DNA of 64,000 nucleotides from an uncultured Porphyromonas sp. (GCA_905372565.1 CAJPPK010000005.1:1-64000); one strand, 5' to 3'. Positions 35,631 through 44,593 are shown, numbered from the stretch's first letter. Numbers and translations: made by a program. The notes: a model not told the origin generated them from the sequence alone.

Positions 35631-36824
35631 TTAAAGTTCTAGGTCGAGACCAAACTCTTCATGCCAAGGAAGCCCCTGCTTCATGAGCTGCTCCATGAAT
35701 GGATCTGGATCGAACTCCTCGACATTGTACACCCCAGGCTTGCGCCAGAGTCCCTTGAAGAACATCAGTGCGCCGATCGTAGCAGGTACCCCCGTGGTAT
35801 AGCTGACACCCTGAGCGCCTGTCTCCTGGAAGGCAGCCTGGTGGCTACAGTTGTTCCAGACATAGTAGGTCTTCTCCTGACCGTCCTTGACGCCACGGAT
35901 GCGACAGCCGATGCTCGTCTCGCCCGTATAGTTCTCGCCGAGCTCTCCTGGGTTAGGTAGGATAGCCTTGAGGAACTGAATGGGGACGATCTCCATGCCG
36001 TTGTAGAGTACGGGGTCGATACGAGTGATCCCGATGTTCTGCATCACACGCAGGTGGGTCAGGTATTCCTGCCCGAAGGTCATCCAGAAGCGTGCACGTC
36101 GGATCGATGGGAAGTTCTTCACCAGAGACTCCAGCTCCTCGTGGTAGAGGAGGTAGGACTCACGTACCCCGATGTTGGGGTAGGTCAGTGCCTTGTGGAT
36201 CTCCTGAGGCTCGGTCTCTACCCACTGGCCGTTTTCGTAGTACTTCCCCTTCTGGGTGATCTCACGGATGTTGATCTCGGGGTTGAAGTTGGTAGCGAAG
36301 GCCTTGTGGTGGTCACCACCATTGCAGTCTACGATGTCGAGGTAGTGGATCTCGTCGAAGTGGTGCTTCGCAGCATAAGCCGTGAATACCCCCGTGACCC
36401 CTGGGTCGAAGCCACAGCCTAGGATAGCGGTCAGTCCAGCCTCCTCGAAGCGCTGCTTATATGCCCACTGCCAGCTGTACTCAAACTTGGCTTCGTCCAG
36501 TGGCTCGTAGTTCGCCGTGTCGAGGTAGTTCACTCCCGCCTCTAGGCAGGCATCCATGATATGGAGGTCCTGATAGGGGAGGGCGACATTGATGACCAGC
36601 TCAGGCTTGAAGGACTTCATCAGCGCCACGAGCTCGGGGACGTTATCGGCGTCCACGGCAGCGGTCTGTATCTTGACGTTCTTGATCTCTGAGGCGATCT
36701 TGTCGCACTTGCTCTTGGTGCGGCTAGCGAGCATAATGTCGGTGAAGACATCACTGTTCTGTGCCACCTTCTTGGCCACTACCGTACCGACACCGCCGGC
36801 ACCGATAATGAGGACTCTTCCCAT
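35631..36824 (-). CDS. Carboxynorspermidine/carboxyspermidine synthase (saccharopine dehydrogenase fold)
   Basis: 397 residues. N-terminal Rossmann motif GAGGVGTVVAKK (8-19), then LYHEELESL and the long LYS9/Lys1-like C-terminal domain ending in a conserved FDPDPFMEQL stretch. In Bacteroidetes this enzyme condenses L-aspartate beta-semialdehyde with putrescine using NADPH, giving carboxyspermidine for NspC. Annotated elsewhere as saccharopine dehydrogenase; the presence of nspC in the window favours the polyamine role. It is monocistronic by its own promoter and terminator. Confidence 0.9.
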   Translation of the reverse strand: MGRVLIIGAGGVGTVVAKKVAQNSDVFTDIMLASRTKSKCDKIASEIKNVKIQTAAVDADNVPELVALMKSFKPELVINVALPYQDLHIMDACLEAGVNYLDTANYEPLDEAKFEYSWQWAYKQRFEEAGLTAILGCGFDPGVTGVFTAYAAKHHFDEIHYLDIVDCNGGDHHKAFATNFNPEINIREITQKGKYYENGQWVETEPQEIHKALTYPNIGVRESYLLYHEELESLVKNFPSIRRARFWMTFGQEYLTHLRVMQNIGITRIDPVLYNGMEIVPIQFLKAILPNPGELGENYTGETSIGCRIRGVKDGQEKTYYVWNNCSHQAAFQETGAQGVSYTTGVPATIGALMFFKGLWRKPGVYNVEEFDPDPFMEQLMKQGLPWHEEFGLDLEL

Positions 36825-36914
36825 AGGCTTTATTACTGTCTATTATGTTAGATGGGTTCGTGATACACTTGTCGGCTAGGAGCCGTTCACACCACCCCTA
36901 AGGGGATAGCTACG

Positions 36915-36923
36915 ACAAAGATA
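36915..36923 (-). promoter_or_regulatory. -7 promoter box of the carboxynorspermidine synthase gene
   Basis: Minus-strand TATCTTTGT, exact TAnnTTTGY match, 91 bases upstream of the start. Confidence 0.65.
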
Positions 36924-37087
36924 CAAATTCTCTGTCTTCTCTTTCCTTGCTTCCTAGATCCTTAGCCTGGGTGGAGCGTGGAGGAGAGCTCAGACCTACT
37001 AGGCTGGTCGTATGGGTGAGGAGGGGGTGGGTGATGGACTATCCGATGATGATCTAGGAAGAGCTCTGTAGGGGGAGACCCCTTTTA

Positions 37088-37181
37088 CCAACTAGTAGGC
37101 ACTACTGATGCCCCTCGGGTGGCACTACTGTTGCCCCTTAAGAGGCACTACTGTTGCCCCTTTTGTGTTACTACTGATGCC
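37088..37181. repeat. 23-bp phased palindrome array, copy E
   Basis: Anchor CCAACTAGTA at 37088-37097, then units at 37098, 37121, 37144 and 37167 (23-base steps), all in the GGCACTACTG orientation; units 1 and 4 end in GATGCC. It lies in the divergent region between the carboxynorspermidine synthase promoter (165 bases away) and the rplS promoter. Confidence 0.92.
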
Positions 37182-37247
37182 TCCTAGGATGAAGCGAGGG
37201 GGAGGCTGTGGTGGTAGACTTGGTATGGGCATTGGGGATCTTTTTTG

Positions 37248-37256
37248 TATCTTTGT
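37248..37256 (+). promoter_or_regulatory. -7 promoter box of rplS
   Basis: TATCTTTGT, exact TAnnTTTGY match, 102 bases upstream of the rplS ATG, leaving a ~95-base leader. Confidence 0.7.
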
Positions 37257-37358
37257 CCCGCTTTGCGTAATCTCTGTCAGGAAGATATGCTGTATCGAGT
37301 GTGGCCTGAGTACATTGCGTTTAGTGTAGTACTAATCAAATAAGCTATAAAGACTCAA

Positions 37359-37718
37359 ATGGACTTTATTAAGATCGTCAACGAGGCCTTCGCCACGGGC
37401 AAGAGCCATCCTTCTTTCCGCAGCGGTGATACGATCACCATCGACTACCGTATCACGGAAGGTAACAAGGAGCGTATCCAGCGCTATCGTGGTGTCGTCA
37501 TCCGCATCAGCGGTCACGGCGACAAGAAGCGCTTCACCGTGCGTAAGATCTCTGAAGGTGTCGGTGTAGAGCGTATCTTCACCTACGAAAGCCCCTTCAT
37601 CGAAAAGATCACTGTCGAGAAGTTCGGTAAGGTACGTCGTGCTAAGCTCTACTACCTCCGTGCCCTCACCGGTAAGAAGGCTCGTATCAAGGAGCGTCGT
37701 GTCATCACTGAAAAGTAG
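37359..37718 (+). CDS. rplS: 50S ribosomal protein L19
   Basis: 119 residues. [20 protein letters not shown] and then IQRYRGVVI, the L19 signature, with [19 protein letters not shown] at the end. Full length. A hairpin at 37763-37803 probably separates it from the next gene. Confidence 0.97.
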   Translation: MDFIKIVNEAFATGKSHPSFRSGDTITIDYRITEGNKERIQRYRGVVIRISGHGDKKRFTVRKISEGVGVERIFTYESPFIEKITVEKFGKVRRAKLYYLRALTGKKARIKERRVITEK

Positions 37719-37762
37719 TCACTCGCTCTGAGTACACTACGTACTCTATCCGACTCTATAGT

Positions 37763-37803
37763 AGCCTCACCATCGCTTCCTCCGTGGGACGATCGGTGGG
37801 GCT
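37763..37803 (+). terminator. Putative terminator after rplS
   Basis: AGCCTCACCATCG and CGATCGGTGGGGCT pair with one mismatch and one bulge across a 14-base loop, followed by ATTATAT. Moderate stem, no long T-run. Confidence 0.5.
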
Positions 37804-37858
37804 ATTATATCTCCCTAGCGACCATCCTTTATTCATAATATATCATATATCATATCAC

Positions 37859-38758
37859 GTGAACATCAAGTACGCATTCATAGCCCTAGGACTCGCATCT
37901 CTAGGCTTGTCCTCCTGCGATGATCCCATCGCACGGAAGGAGTTTGAGATCGCCTCGAAGGATCATAGCCGAAGAGGCGTCATCGTCACGACCAAGGAGT
38001 TTACATTCACCGACTGGAGTAGCCGAGGGAAATACTCCCTCCCCAAGGCGGACTCGATTTCCGAAGATGCGGGACACTACTGGGTGTCGGCAAGTAACGA
38101 CGGCTTCTTCGTCATCCCTAGTTTCCTTCGTCCAGGGAATGAGCCTCCCGTGATTCCCTACCTCGATGAGGCTAAGAAGCCTGTCGCCGTACATATCCGC
38201 TCGATCAAGGGAGCACGCTTCTTTGGACTAGGGACAAACCTCATCGCTGGAGCCTTCTTCTCAGGGCAAGTCGCTACGAGTTCGCTCGCCAGCAAGCCTC
38301 TTGCCTCCACGCTCTTCGGTCAGCCTTATGCTACGGGAATTCCCCAAGAGCTAGAGTTCGTCTATCAGTACAAGGCTGGTGCAAAGGTGATCCATGGCGA
38401 GGGGAAGAATGTCGAGCTGCCAGCCCAGGATAAGGGCTCCGTCTCCGCTGTCTTCTACGAGGTGACAGACGATGCAGCCTTCCTCAACGGGACGAACCTA
38501 CAGACCGACTCTCGTATCATCGCTAAGGGATATGTGGAGCTGGAGCCTACCGAAGGTAGCGACTGGGTGACCTATAAGCTCCCCCTGGAGGTCGTCAACC
38601 AAGAGCGAGATAAAGCCATTGATCTGACCACGAAGAAGTATCGCCTAGCGCTCGTCTTCTCCTCCAGCTATCGTGGAGCTGAATATATCGGAGCGGTCGG
38701 TAGCGAACTTCTCCTAAAGAAGGTGACGATCAAGGATCGTCCACGTCTCAAGAACTAA
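37859..38758 (+). CDS. PCMD-domain lipoprotein
   Basis: 299 residues from a GTG at 37859. The choice is based on the lipoprotein signal that follows at once (NIKYAFIALGLASLGLSSC, Cys ~20); upstream in-frame codons encode no signal. The C-terminal ~200 residues resemble the PCMD (putative carbohydrate metabolism domain) of Bacteroidetes surface lipoproteins: LIAGAFFSGQV, LFGQPYATGIPQELEFVYQY, and a jelly-roll-like ending. Probably surface-exposed or periplasmic; function unproven. The OMP gene follows 13 bases later. Confidence 0.82.
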   Translation: MNIKYAFIALGLASLGLSSCDDPIARKEFEIASKDHSRRGVIVTTKEFTFTDWSSRGKYSLPKADSISEDAGHYWVSASNDGFFVIPSFLRPGNEPPVIPYLDEAKKPVAVHIRSIKGARFFGLGTNLIAGAFFSGQVATSSLASKPLASTLFGQPYATGIPQELEFVYQYKAGAKVIHGEGKNVELPAQDKGSVSAVFYEVTDDAAFLNGTNLQTDSRIIAKGYVELEPTEGSDWVTYKLPLEVVNQERDKAIDLTTKKYRLALVFSSSYRGAEYIGAVGSELLLKKVTIKDRPRLKN

Positions 38759-38771
38759 GGTGCTACTAAGT

Positions 38772-39530
38772 ATGAGTATCAAGAATATCCTAGCAGGTCT
38801 GACGCTAAGCCTGCTGACCTTCGCCACAGCGACAGCAGGCGAAGAGACCTCCACTAAGTACCCTAGCCGACTCGGAGTAGGTGTGCATATTGGCTTTAAT
38901 CTAGGGGGTGCCCTCCCTCCAGCAGTGCCTAAGCCAGTGAAGAAGGTGCATGCCTTCCGTCCCGGGGGTGCGCCCAACCTCGGGCTGGACTTCTCCTATC
39001 GTCTCTCCTCTACGAGTCCTTTCTCGATCGCTACGGGAGTGGAGTACGATATGAAGTACTTCCAGTCTACGGTCAAGACGGAGAATATGCCCATCCGCTA
39101 CCAGAATGACGACCATTCGGAGCAGATCTACTCGGGCTATCAGAGTGTCGAGTATGCTAATCGCTATCTGACCATTCCGTTGGGGCTGACCTTCGATATG
39201 CCTAAGGGAGGCTTCCGCTTCTTCGTCGGAGGGTATTATGCCCATGCCCTGCAGCGTAAGTTCATCGCTAAGCTCGATGGCGATGGGATCATGGACGGAG
39301 AGACCTATCTGGCAGGAGCTGTCGTCACGACGGATCTGAGCCAGATGCTCGTTCGCAATGACGTCGGGGTGCGCTTCGGTGCAGACTATAAGGTGGATCA
39401 GCATTGGGCTATCACCGGACGAATGAATGTCGGTCTGCCCAAGCTCTTCGATAAGAGCTTCAATGTCATGCCCTACTCGCTACGCAATGTCTTCCTCAAC
39501 CTAGGGGTGAGCTATCGCATCAATAGATAG
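38772..39530 (+). CDS. Outer-membrane beta-barrel protein (OmpW/PorT-like)
   Basis: 252 residues from the ATG at 38772 (an in-frame GTG sits 12 bases upstream). Signal peptide to about residue 22 (TATAGE), then about eight predicted amphipathic strands, for example LGLDFSYRLS, VGVRFGADYKV and VFLNLGVSYRINR at the end. It fits the general outer-membrane beta-barrel class of Bacteroidetes. It is next to the PCMD lipoprotein gene and likely co-transcribed. Confidence 0.82.
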   Translation: MSIKNILAGLTLSLLTFATATAGEETSTKYPSRLGVGVHIGFNLGGALPPAVPKPVKKVHAFRPGGAPNLGLDFSYRLSSTSPFSIATGVEYDMKYFQSTVKTENMPIRYQNDDHSEQIYSGYQSVEYANRYLTIPLGLTFDMPKGGFRFFVGGYYAHALQRKFIAKLDGDGIMDGETYLAGAVVTTDLSQMLVRNDVGVRFGADYKVDQHWAITGRMNVGLPKLFDKSFNVMPYSLRNVFLNLGVSYRINR

Positions 39531-39548
39531 TCTCCTGGTGAGAATAAT

Positions 39549-39588
39549 GAAAATCCCCCGCATCACAGCCGTGATGCGGGGGATTTTC
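39549..39588. terminator. Bidirectional terminator between convergent genes
   Basis: A perfect 18-bp inverted repeat (39549-39566, 39571-39588) with an A/T-rich base gives an A-run before and a T-run after the stem on either strand. It ends both the OMP gene and the fimbrillin-like gene. Confidence 0.92.
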
Positions 39589-39606
39589 GTTATTGGGTTT
39601 CGAGGA

Positions 39607-41040
39607 TTAAAGATGGGCTTCGGAGGAGCGGATACTCAAGGGGCGCACCTCGAGGGTAGCGCCTAGGTTCTTCTCCTCCACCAAGGGATCTAGCGCGGTA
39701 GATAGATCGGTGGGGACAGCATGTCCAGGGCGTAAGATGCGAGTCAAGTGAATGCGATATTCATTCCCACGGACGAGTCCGTAGCGTCCAGGACTAGACT
39801 TTTGTGGGGCTTTGGAGTCTTCGTAATGGCGGATGGGGAAGATGTAGTAGCTGTAGCCATGCTGATAGAAGGCGATCCCCTCCTTCTCAAATGGTGCGGT
39901 GAAGGAGTCGGTAGTGATGCCGGCCTGCTGGAGCGCCTTGCCTAAGGCTTCATCGGTGAAGGTCTTGCTCTTCAGCTCCTCCTTGATCTGATGCTCTGCG
40001 TAGTACTTGCCTTGGTAGCTGATCCAGCCCTCTCCTTCACTTAGGGTGAGCCCTGCAGGGATGTAGGGGTAGCGAATGAGGAGGGAGGGTACTGCTCCCG
40101 TCAGGTATGCTGAGGCGGGCAGGGTCGTCTCACGAGCATAACACCCTGTCGCCCCTCGGAGGGCACCTAGACCTTGCTCATCTTTAGCGAGAGGAGCCCA
40201 ATAGCCTTGCCCCTCTTTAGCGATGAGCTTCTCTGTAGGGAAGTAGCTGAGGTGCTCCAGCAGTGAGGTTGGTTTGCTCGCCTCCCAAGCTGTGAAGAGT
40301 GGTCCCTTAGGATAGACATCAGCTTCCTCGGAGCGGTGTCCCTTGGTCTCTTCTCCCCCAGAGAGGAGTAGACCTAATGGACGGAGGAGGACTTCCTGCT
40401 TTGCTTGTGGCTGGATGACGTAGCCAGCAGGAGCCTTCCCCGTCGCAGCTCCTAGGCTCAGCGTGGGCTCGCCATAGAGGAGAACGCGAGCCAGTGTGGG
40501 TTCGATCTTGACCTGTATCTTGCTGGAGGAAGAAGCGAAGGCCGAGGGAGTGATGGCTATGGGATCCCCTGCATTGAGCATCGTGACGGAGAGCTGAGGC
40601 TTGGTGTTGAGCAGAGCATCGAGTAGGAAGCGCTGGGCGGTGGTGAGCTGGCTAAGAGGTCTACCGATCTCGGTGCGCTCCCGAAGGGTTGTGGTAGGAT
40701 TAGCGATGACGACGAGCTGGTAGGAGCCTTCGGGGAGAGCGACGGGGAGATCCTGGAGATTGGTAGAGGGAGTGACGGTGATCTCACGTATTTCTTTGAC
40801 TAGAGGAGTAGCCCCTTCGCTGTAGAAGACAAGACGTAGCTGATGGGGTGTCAAGAGCGGATCGGGAGTCTCGGAGGTGATGCCCCTTAGTGTGGCTTGT
40901 CGGGGACTCTGGATAGCTAGGTGAAGGGTTGCCTTCTGTGTCGAGGGCTTGGGGAGAGGGTAGCCTCCCTGCTTGGTACATGAGTAGAGCCCAAGCGTGA
41001 GTAGGAGGACAGAGAAGTATAGGTAGTGAAGCGTTTTCAT
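39607..41040 (-). CDS. Fimbrillin-like lipoprotein (Mfa1/FimA superfamily)
   Basis: 477 residues. Lipoprotein signal with Cys ~21 (LLTLGLYSC), an N-terminal beta domain (LHLAIQSPRQATLRG; LPEGSYQLVVIANP) and a C-terminal domain ending with GNEYRIHLTRILRPG, the pattern of Mfa1-type fimbrillins in Porphyromonas. Fimbrillins are exported as lipoproteins, cleaved by gingipain-like proteases and polymerised by strand exchange. No usher, anchor or tip gene lies nearby, so it may be an orphan or a tip-like component. The family call is by pattern and not by search. Confidence 0.75.
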   Translation of the reverse strand: MKTLHYLYFSVLLLTLGLYSCTKQGGYPLPKPSTQKATLHLAIQSPRQATLRGITSETPDPLLTPHQLRLVFYSEGATPLVKEIREITVTPSTNLQDLPVALPEGSYQLVVIANPTTTLRERTEIGRPLSQLTTAQRFLLDALLNTKPQLSVTMLNAGDPIAITPSAFASSSSKIQVKIEPTLARVLLYGEPTLSLGAATGKAPAGYVIQPQAKQEVLLRPLGLLLSGGEETKGHRSEEADVYPKGPLFTAWEASKPTSLLEHLSYFPTEKLIAKEGQGYWAPLAKDEQGLGALRGATGCYARETTLPASAYLTGAVPSLLIRYPYIPAGLTLSEGEGWISYQGKYYAEHQIKEELKSKTFTDEALGKALQQAGITTDSFTAPFEKEGIAFYQHGYSYYIFPIRHYEDSKAPQKSSPGRYGLVRGNEYRIHLTRILRPGHAVPTDLSTALDPLVEEKNLGATLEVRPLSIRSSEAHL

Positions 41041-41089
41041 TGGTCAGGTGATCATGGTACTGAGCGCATGGCTCAGAGGAGTGAATAGT

Positions 41090-41137
41090 GACAGCCCCCG
41101 GATGCAAGCTCCTTCAGGGAGGCATCTGGGGGCTGTC
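41090..41137 (-). terminator. Hairpin after the DUF1015 gene
   Basis: Arms GACAGCCCCCGGATGC (41090-41105) and its complement with one mismatch (41122-41137); 33 bases past the DUF1015 stop on the minus strand. Confidence 0.8.
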
Positions 41138-41169
41138 GGTAGAGAGGGTTTGCCTAGGTAGGCGAGTGC

Positions 41170-42417
41170 TTAGACAAGCTCGTGGATGATGAGACCCGAG
41201 CGGAGCTTAGGCTCAAACCACGTGGTCTTCGGAGGCATGATATTACCGGAGTCGGCGATGTCGATGAGTTGCTTCATCGAGACAGGGTAGAGTGCTAGAG
41301 CAAACTTCATCTCACCGCTATCGACACGCTTCTTTAGCTCGCCAAGTCCACGGATACCACCTACGAAGTCGATGCGCTTATCGGAGCGAAGGTCCTTGAT
41401 GCCAAGGATCTCGTCGAGGATAAGGTTCGAGCTGATCGTCACGTCGAGGACACCGATCGGATCGTGGTCGTCATACGTGCCAGGCTTCGCTGTGAGCGAG
41501 TACCAATGGTCGCCGAGGTAGAGGGAGAAGTTATGCAGTGCCTTAGGCGTATAGATTTCCGTTCCCTTGTCTTCGACGATGAAGTTCTTCTCGAGCTTCT
41601 TCAGGAGCTCTTCCTTGGTCAGCCCATTGAGATCCTTCACGACACGGTTGTAGTCGATGATGGTCAGCTGATCGTCGGGGAAGCAGACAGCCATGAAGTA
41701 GTTGTACTCTTCGTGTCCCTGATGATTAGGGTTCTGCTTACGCTTCTCATCACCTACGAGGGCGGCCGCTGCAGAGCGGTGGTGTCCATCGGCGATATAG
41801 AGTGCAGGCATCTTGGCAAAGAGCTCGGTGATACGGTCGATATCCTTGCGATCGTTGATGATCCAGAATTCGTGCCCGAAGCCATCCAGCGGAGCGATGA
41901 AGCTATAGACAGGCTTCTCGGCCGTGTACTTAGCTACGATCTGGTTGATCTCAGCTTGAGCAGGGTAAGCGAAGAAGACAGGCTCGATGTTCGCATTGTT
42001 TACACGGACGTGCTTCATACGATCCTCCTCCTTGTCTCTGCGGGTCAGCTCGTGCTTCTTGATGACTCCAGTCATATAGTCCTGGACAGAAGCACAGACT
42101 ACGAGGCCATACTGCGTCTTGCCGTTCATGGTCTGGGCATAGACGTAGTAGTTCTCCTCTTCGTCTTGTACGAGCCATCCCTTTTCACGGAAGAGGCGGA
42201 AGTTCTCAGCGGCCTTCTGATAGACCTTTTCTTCGTGCTCGTCAGTGCCGATAGGGAAGTCGATCTCTGGACGAATGATATGGTAGAGGGACATCTCGTT
42301 GCCTTCTGCTTCGGCACGAGCTTCATCGCTGTTGAGGACGTCGTAAGGGCGAGAAGCGACACGCTCTACGAGTTCCTGTGGAGGACGGATACCACGGAAG
42401 GGTTTGATGATAGCCAT
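41170..42417 (-). CDS. DUF1015 protein associated with serine synthesis
   Basis: 415 residues starting MAIIKPFRGIRPPQELVERV with RPYDVL, and the central IADGHHRSAAA motif, both diagnostic of DUF1015. Function is not established; in Bacteroidetes it is commonly encoded after serC and serA, as here (58 bases after serA). That linkage suggests a role connected with serine or its precursors. Confidence 0.9.
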   Translation of the reverse strand: MAIIKPFRGIRPPQELVERVASRPYDVLNSDEARAEAEGNEMSLYHIIRPEIDFPIGTDEHEEKVYQKAAENFRLFREKGWLVQDEEENYYVYAQTMNGKTQYGLVVCASVQDYMTGVIKKHELTRRDKEEDRMKHVRVNNANIEPVFFAYPAQAEINQIVAKYTAEKPVYSFIAPLDGFGHEFWIINDRKDIDRITELFAKMPALYIADGHHRSAAAALVGDEKRKQNPNHQGHEEYNYFMAVCFPDDQLTIIDYNRVVKDLNGLTKEELLKKLEKNFIVEDKGTEIYTPKALHNFSLYLGDHWYSLTAKPGTYDDHDPIGVLDVTISSNLILDEILGIKDLRSDKRIDFVGGIRGLGELKKRVDSGEMKFALALYPVSMKQLIDIADSGNIMPPKTTWFEPKLRSGLIIHELV

Positions 42418-42475
42418 AGTAAGTTACTAGGTGATAGTCGGTGATGTGTAGAGTAGGTATGCGAGCGGGTGAAGG

Positions 42476-43399
42476 CTACTTATTGAGGCGGAAGCGCTCG
42501 TTACCTTCCTTGATGAAGCCTACGATCTGGCGGGCTGCAGCAAGACCTGCGTTGGTGTTTGCCTCAGCGGTCTGAGCTCCCATCTTCTTAGGTGTGGAGA
42601 AGTAGCGTTCGCCAGCGGCTGCTTCGAACTCTTCGTGAGCTGCAGGACGGATATCAGCGAGGTAGCGCAGATCTTCACGTTCCTTGAGTAGAGCGATGAG
42701 CTCAGGCTCATTGATGATCTCCTTACGAGCAGTATTGACTAGGATAGCCTTCTTGGGGAGGAGGCTGACGAGCTCACGACCGATAGAGCCCTTGGTCTCG
42801 GGGGTAGCAGGGATGTGGAGCGAAACGATATCGCAGGTGGAGAAGAGCTCCTTCTGGCTAGCGACAGCGTGTACACCTTCCTTCTCGATAGCCTCTGCTG
42901 GGGTGAAGGGATCGTAAGCATAGATCTCCATGCCGATACCCTTAGCGATGCGGGCGACATTACGTCCGGTGTTACCATAGGCTAGGAGTCCGAGCTTCTT
43001 ATCCTTGAGTTCGGTGCCTGAGGTACCATTGAAGCGGTTGCGGACAGCGAAGAGTAGCATAGCGAATACCAGCTCTGCTACGGCATTAGCATTCTGCCCT
43101 GGGGTGTTCATGACACATACTCCGTGAGCGGTAGCTGCCTCGAGGTCTACGTTATCGTAGCCTGCGCCAGCACGGACGACGATCTTGAGCTGCTTAGCGG
43201 CATCGAAGACCTCAGCATCTATGATATCACTGCGGATGATGATAGCTTCGGCGTCAGCCACGGCTGCGAGGAGTTCGCTCTTGGCTGTGTACTTTTCGAG
43301 GGTAGCGACTTCGAAGCCTGCTTCGGTAAGGATTTGCTTGATGCCAGCGACAGCGGGAGCTGCGAAAGGCTTTTCGGTAGCGATAAGGACCTTAGACAT
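42476..43399 (-). CDS. serA: D-3-phosphoglycerate dehydrogenase
   Basis: 307 residues, the short type without an ACT domain. It oxidises 3-phosphoglycerate in the first step of serine synthesis. NAD site GLLAYGNTGRNVARIAKG, the VRAGAGYDNVDL stretch with the substrate-binding Arg, and NTARKEIINE are clear. Where most family members have TPH-IG with the catalytic His, this protein reads STPKKMGAQTAEAN, so a Lys takes that position; I believe the same sequence is usual in Bacteroidetes SerA. Lies between serC and the DUF1015 gene. Confidence 0.92.
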   Translation of the reverse strand: MSKVLIATEKPFAAPAVAGIKQILTEAGFEVATLEKYTAKSELLAAVADAEAIIIRSDIIDAEVFDAAKQLKIVVRAGAGYDNVDLEAATAHGVCVMNTPGQNANAVAELVFAMLLFAVRNRFNGTSGTELKDKKLGLLAYGNTGRNVARIAKGIGMEIYAYDPFTPAEAIEKEGVHAVASQKELFSTCDIVSLHIPATPETKGSIGRELVSLLPKKAILVNTARKEIINEPELIALLKEREDLRYLADIRPAAHEEFEAAAGERYFSTPKKMGAQTAEANTNAGLAAARQIVGFIKEGNERFRLNK

Positions 43400-43451
43400 G
43401 ATGATGTAGATATGTGTAGGTGAAGGGATATGTGATCTAAGATAGATAAGT

Positions 43452-43500
43452 AAGGCACCCCTGCCCAGGTCCTCGGTGAGAGGGGTGGGAGAGGTGCCTT
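43452..43500 (-). terminator. Imperfect hairpin between serC and serA
   Basis: Outer arms AAGGCACC/GGTGCCTT are perfect and the inner stem imperfect. It lies 14 bases past serC, so it may attenuate read-through from serC into serA. Confidence 0.55.
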
Positions 43501-43513
43501 AGGAAGAGGAGGA

Positions 43514-44593
43514 TTAGTGCTTGCGTTCGAATTCCTTCATGAGGTCGACGAAGAACTCTACGCTACTCTTAGGTAGAGCGTTGTAGAGGGAAGCACGGAA
43601 GCCTCCGACGGAGCGGTGTCCCTTGAAGCTGTAAACGCCACGTGAGGAAGCGAATTCGAAGAATTCCTTTTCGAGCTCCTTATACTCGTCGTTGAGGACG
43701 AAGCAGACGTTCATGATCGAGCGATCCTCTGCATTGACCGTACCACGGAATAGGCGGTTGCGATCGATTTCGTCGTAGAGCAAGGCAGCCTTCTCGGTGT
43801 TCATCTTTTCCAGAGCCTTGACACCGCCGAGCTCCTTGTACCACTTCATGGTCTGAAGGGCTACATAGATGGGGAAGACAGGAGGAGTGTTGTACATCGA
43901 ATCCTTGTCGACGTGGATCTGGTAGTCCATCATCGTGGGGATGATACGGTTGTCGTCGATGTGACCAAGGGCGTCACGACGGACGATGACGAAGGTAACC
44001 CCTGCAGGAGCGATATTCTTCTGTGCACCGCCATAGACGAGGTCGTACTTGGAGAAGTCGACCTCACGGGTGAAGATGTCAGAGGACATATCCCCGACGA
44101 GGCGGACGTTCACGTCTGGATCGTAGCGGAGCTCGGTACCATAGACGGTGTTATTCGTCGTGATGTGCAGGTAGTCTACATCGCTAGGTACTTCTCCCTT
44201 GAGCCAAGGCTTGGGGTACCAGACGTAGTTGTCTTCCTTAGAAGAGAAAGAGACTACTTCACCGAAGAGCTTAGCTTCCTTAGCAGCCTTGTTAGCCCAC
44301 GTGCCTGAGTCGACATAGGCAGCCTTCTTCTTCAGTAGGTTCATAGGTACCTGTGCGAACTGTAGGCTGGCGCCACCACCGAGGAATAGGACTTCGTAGC
44401 CTTCGGGGATGTCTAGGAGCTCCTTCATCAGACGACGAGCTTCCTCCATCGTAGCGGTGAATTCCTTCGCACGGTGCGAAACTTCGAGAATGGATAGGCC
44501 TGTGCCTTCGTAGTTAAGGACTGCGCTAGCGGCGTCACGGATGACGCTCTCGTCAAGGATAGAGGGTCCTGCCGAGAAATTATGCTTCTTCAT
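43514..44593 (-). CDS. serC: Phosphoserine aminotransferase
   Basis: 359 residues, PLP enzyme of class V aminotransferases that makes O-phosphoserine from 3-phosphohydroxypyruvate. The start [18 protein letters not shown] and the PLP lysine in [12 protein letters not shown] are diagnostic. Head of the serC-serA-DUF1015 cluster. Confidence 0.97.
   Translation of the reverse strand: MKKHNFSAGPSILDESVIRDAASAVLNYEGTGLSILEVSHRAKEFTATMEEARRLMKELLDIPEGYEVLFLGGGASLQFAQVPMNLLKKKAAYVDSGTWANKAAKEAKLFGEVVSFSSKEDNYVWYPKPWLKGEVPSDVDYLHITTNNTVYGTELRYDPDVNVRLVGDMSSDIFTREVDFSKYDLVYGGAQKNIAPAGVTFVIVRRDALGHIDDNRIIPTMMDYQIHVDKDSMYNTPPVFPIYVALQTMKWYKELGGVKALEKMNTEKAALLYDEIDRNRLFRGTVNAEDRSIMNVCFVLNDEYKELEKEFFEFASSRGVYSFKGHRSVGGFRASLYNALPKSSVEFFVDLMKEFERKH

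Noticed and set aside
7922..37181. CRISPR array interpretation of the 23-bp phased units
   Set aside because: Only four units, 8-bp spacers that are themselves partly conserved, units palindromic and flipped, and no cas gene.
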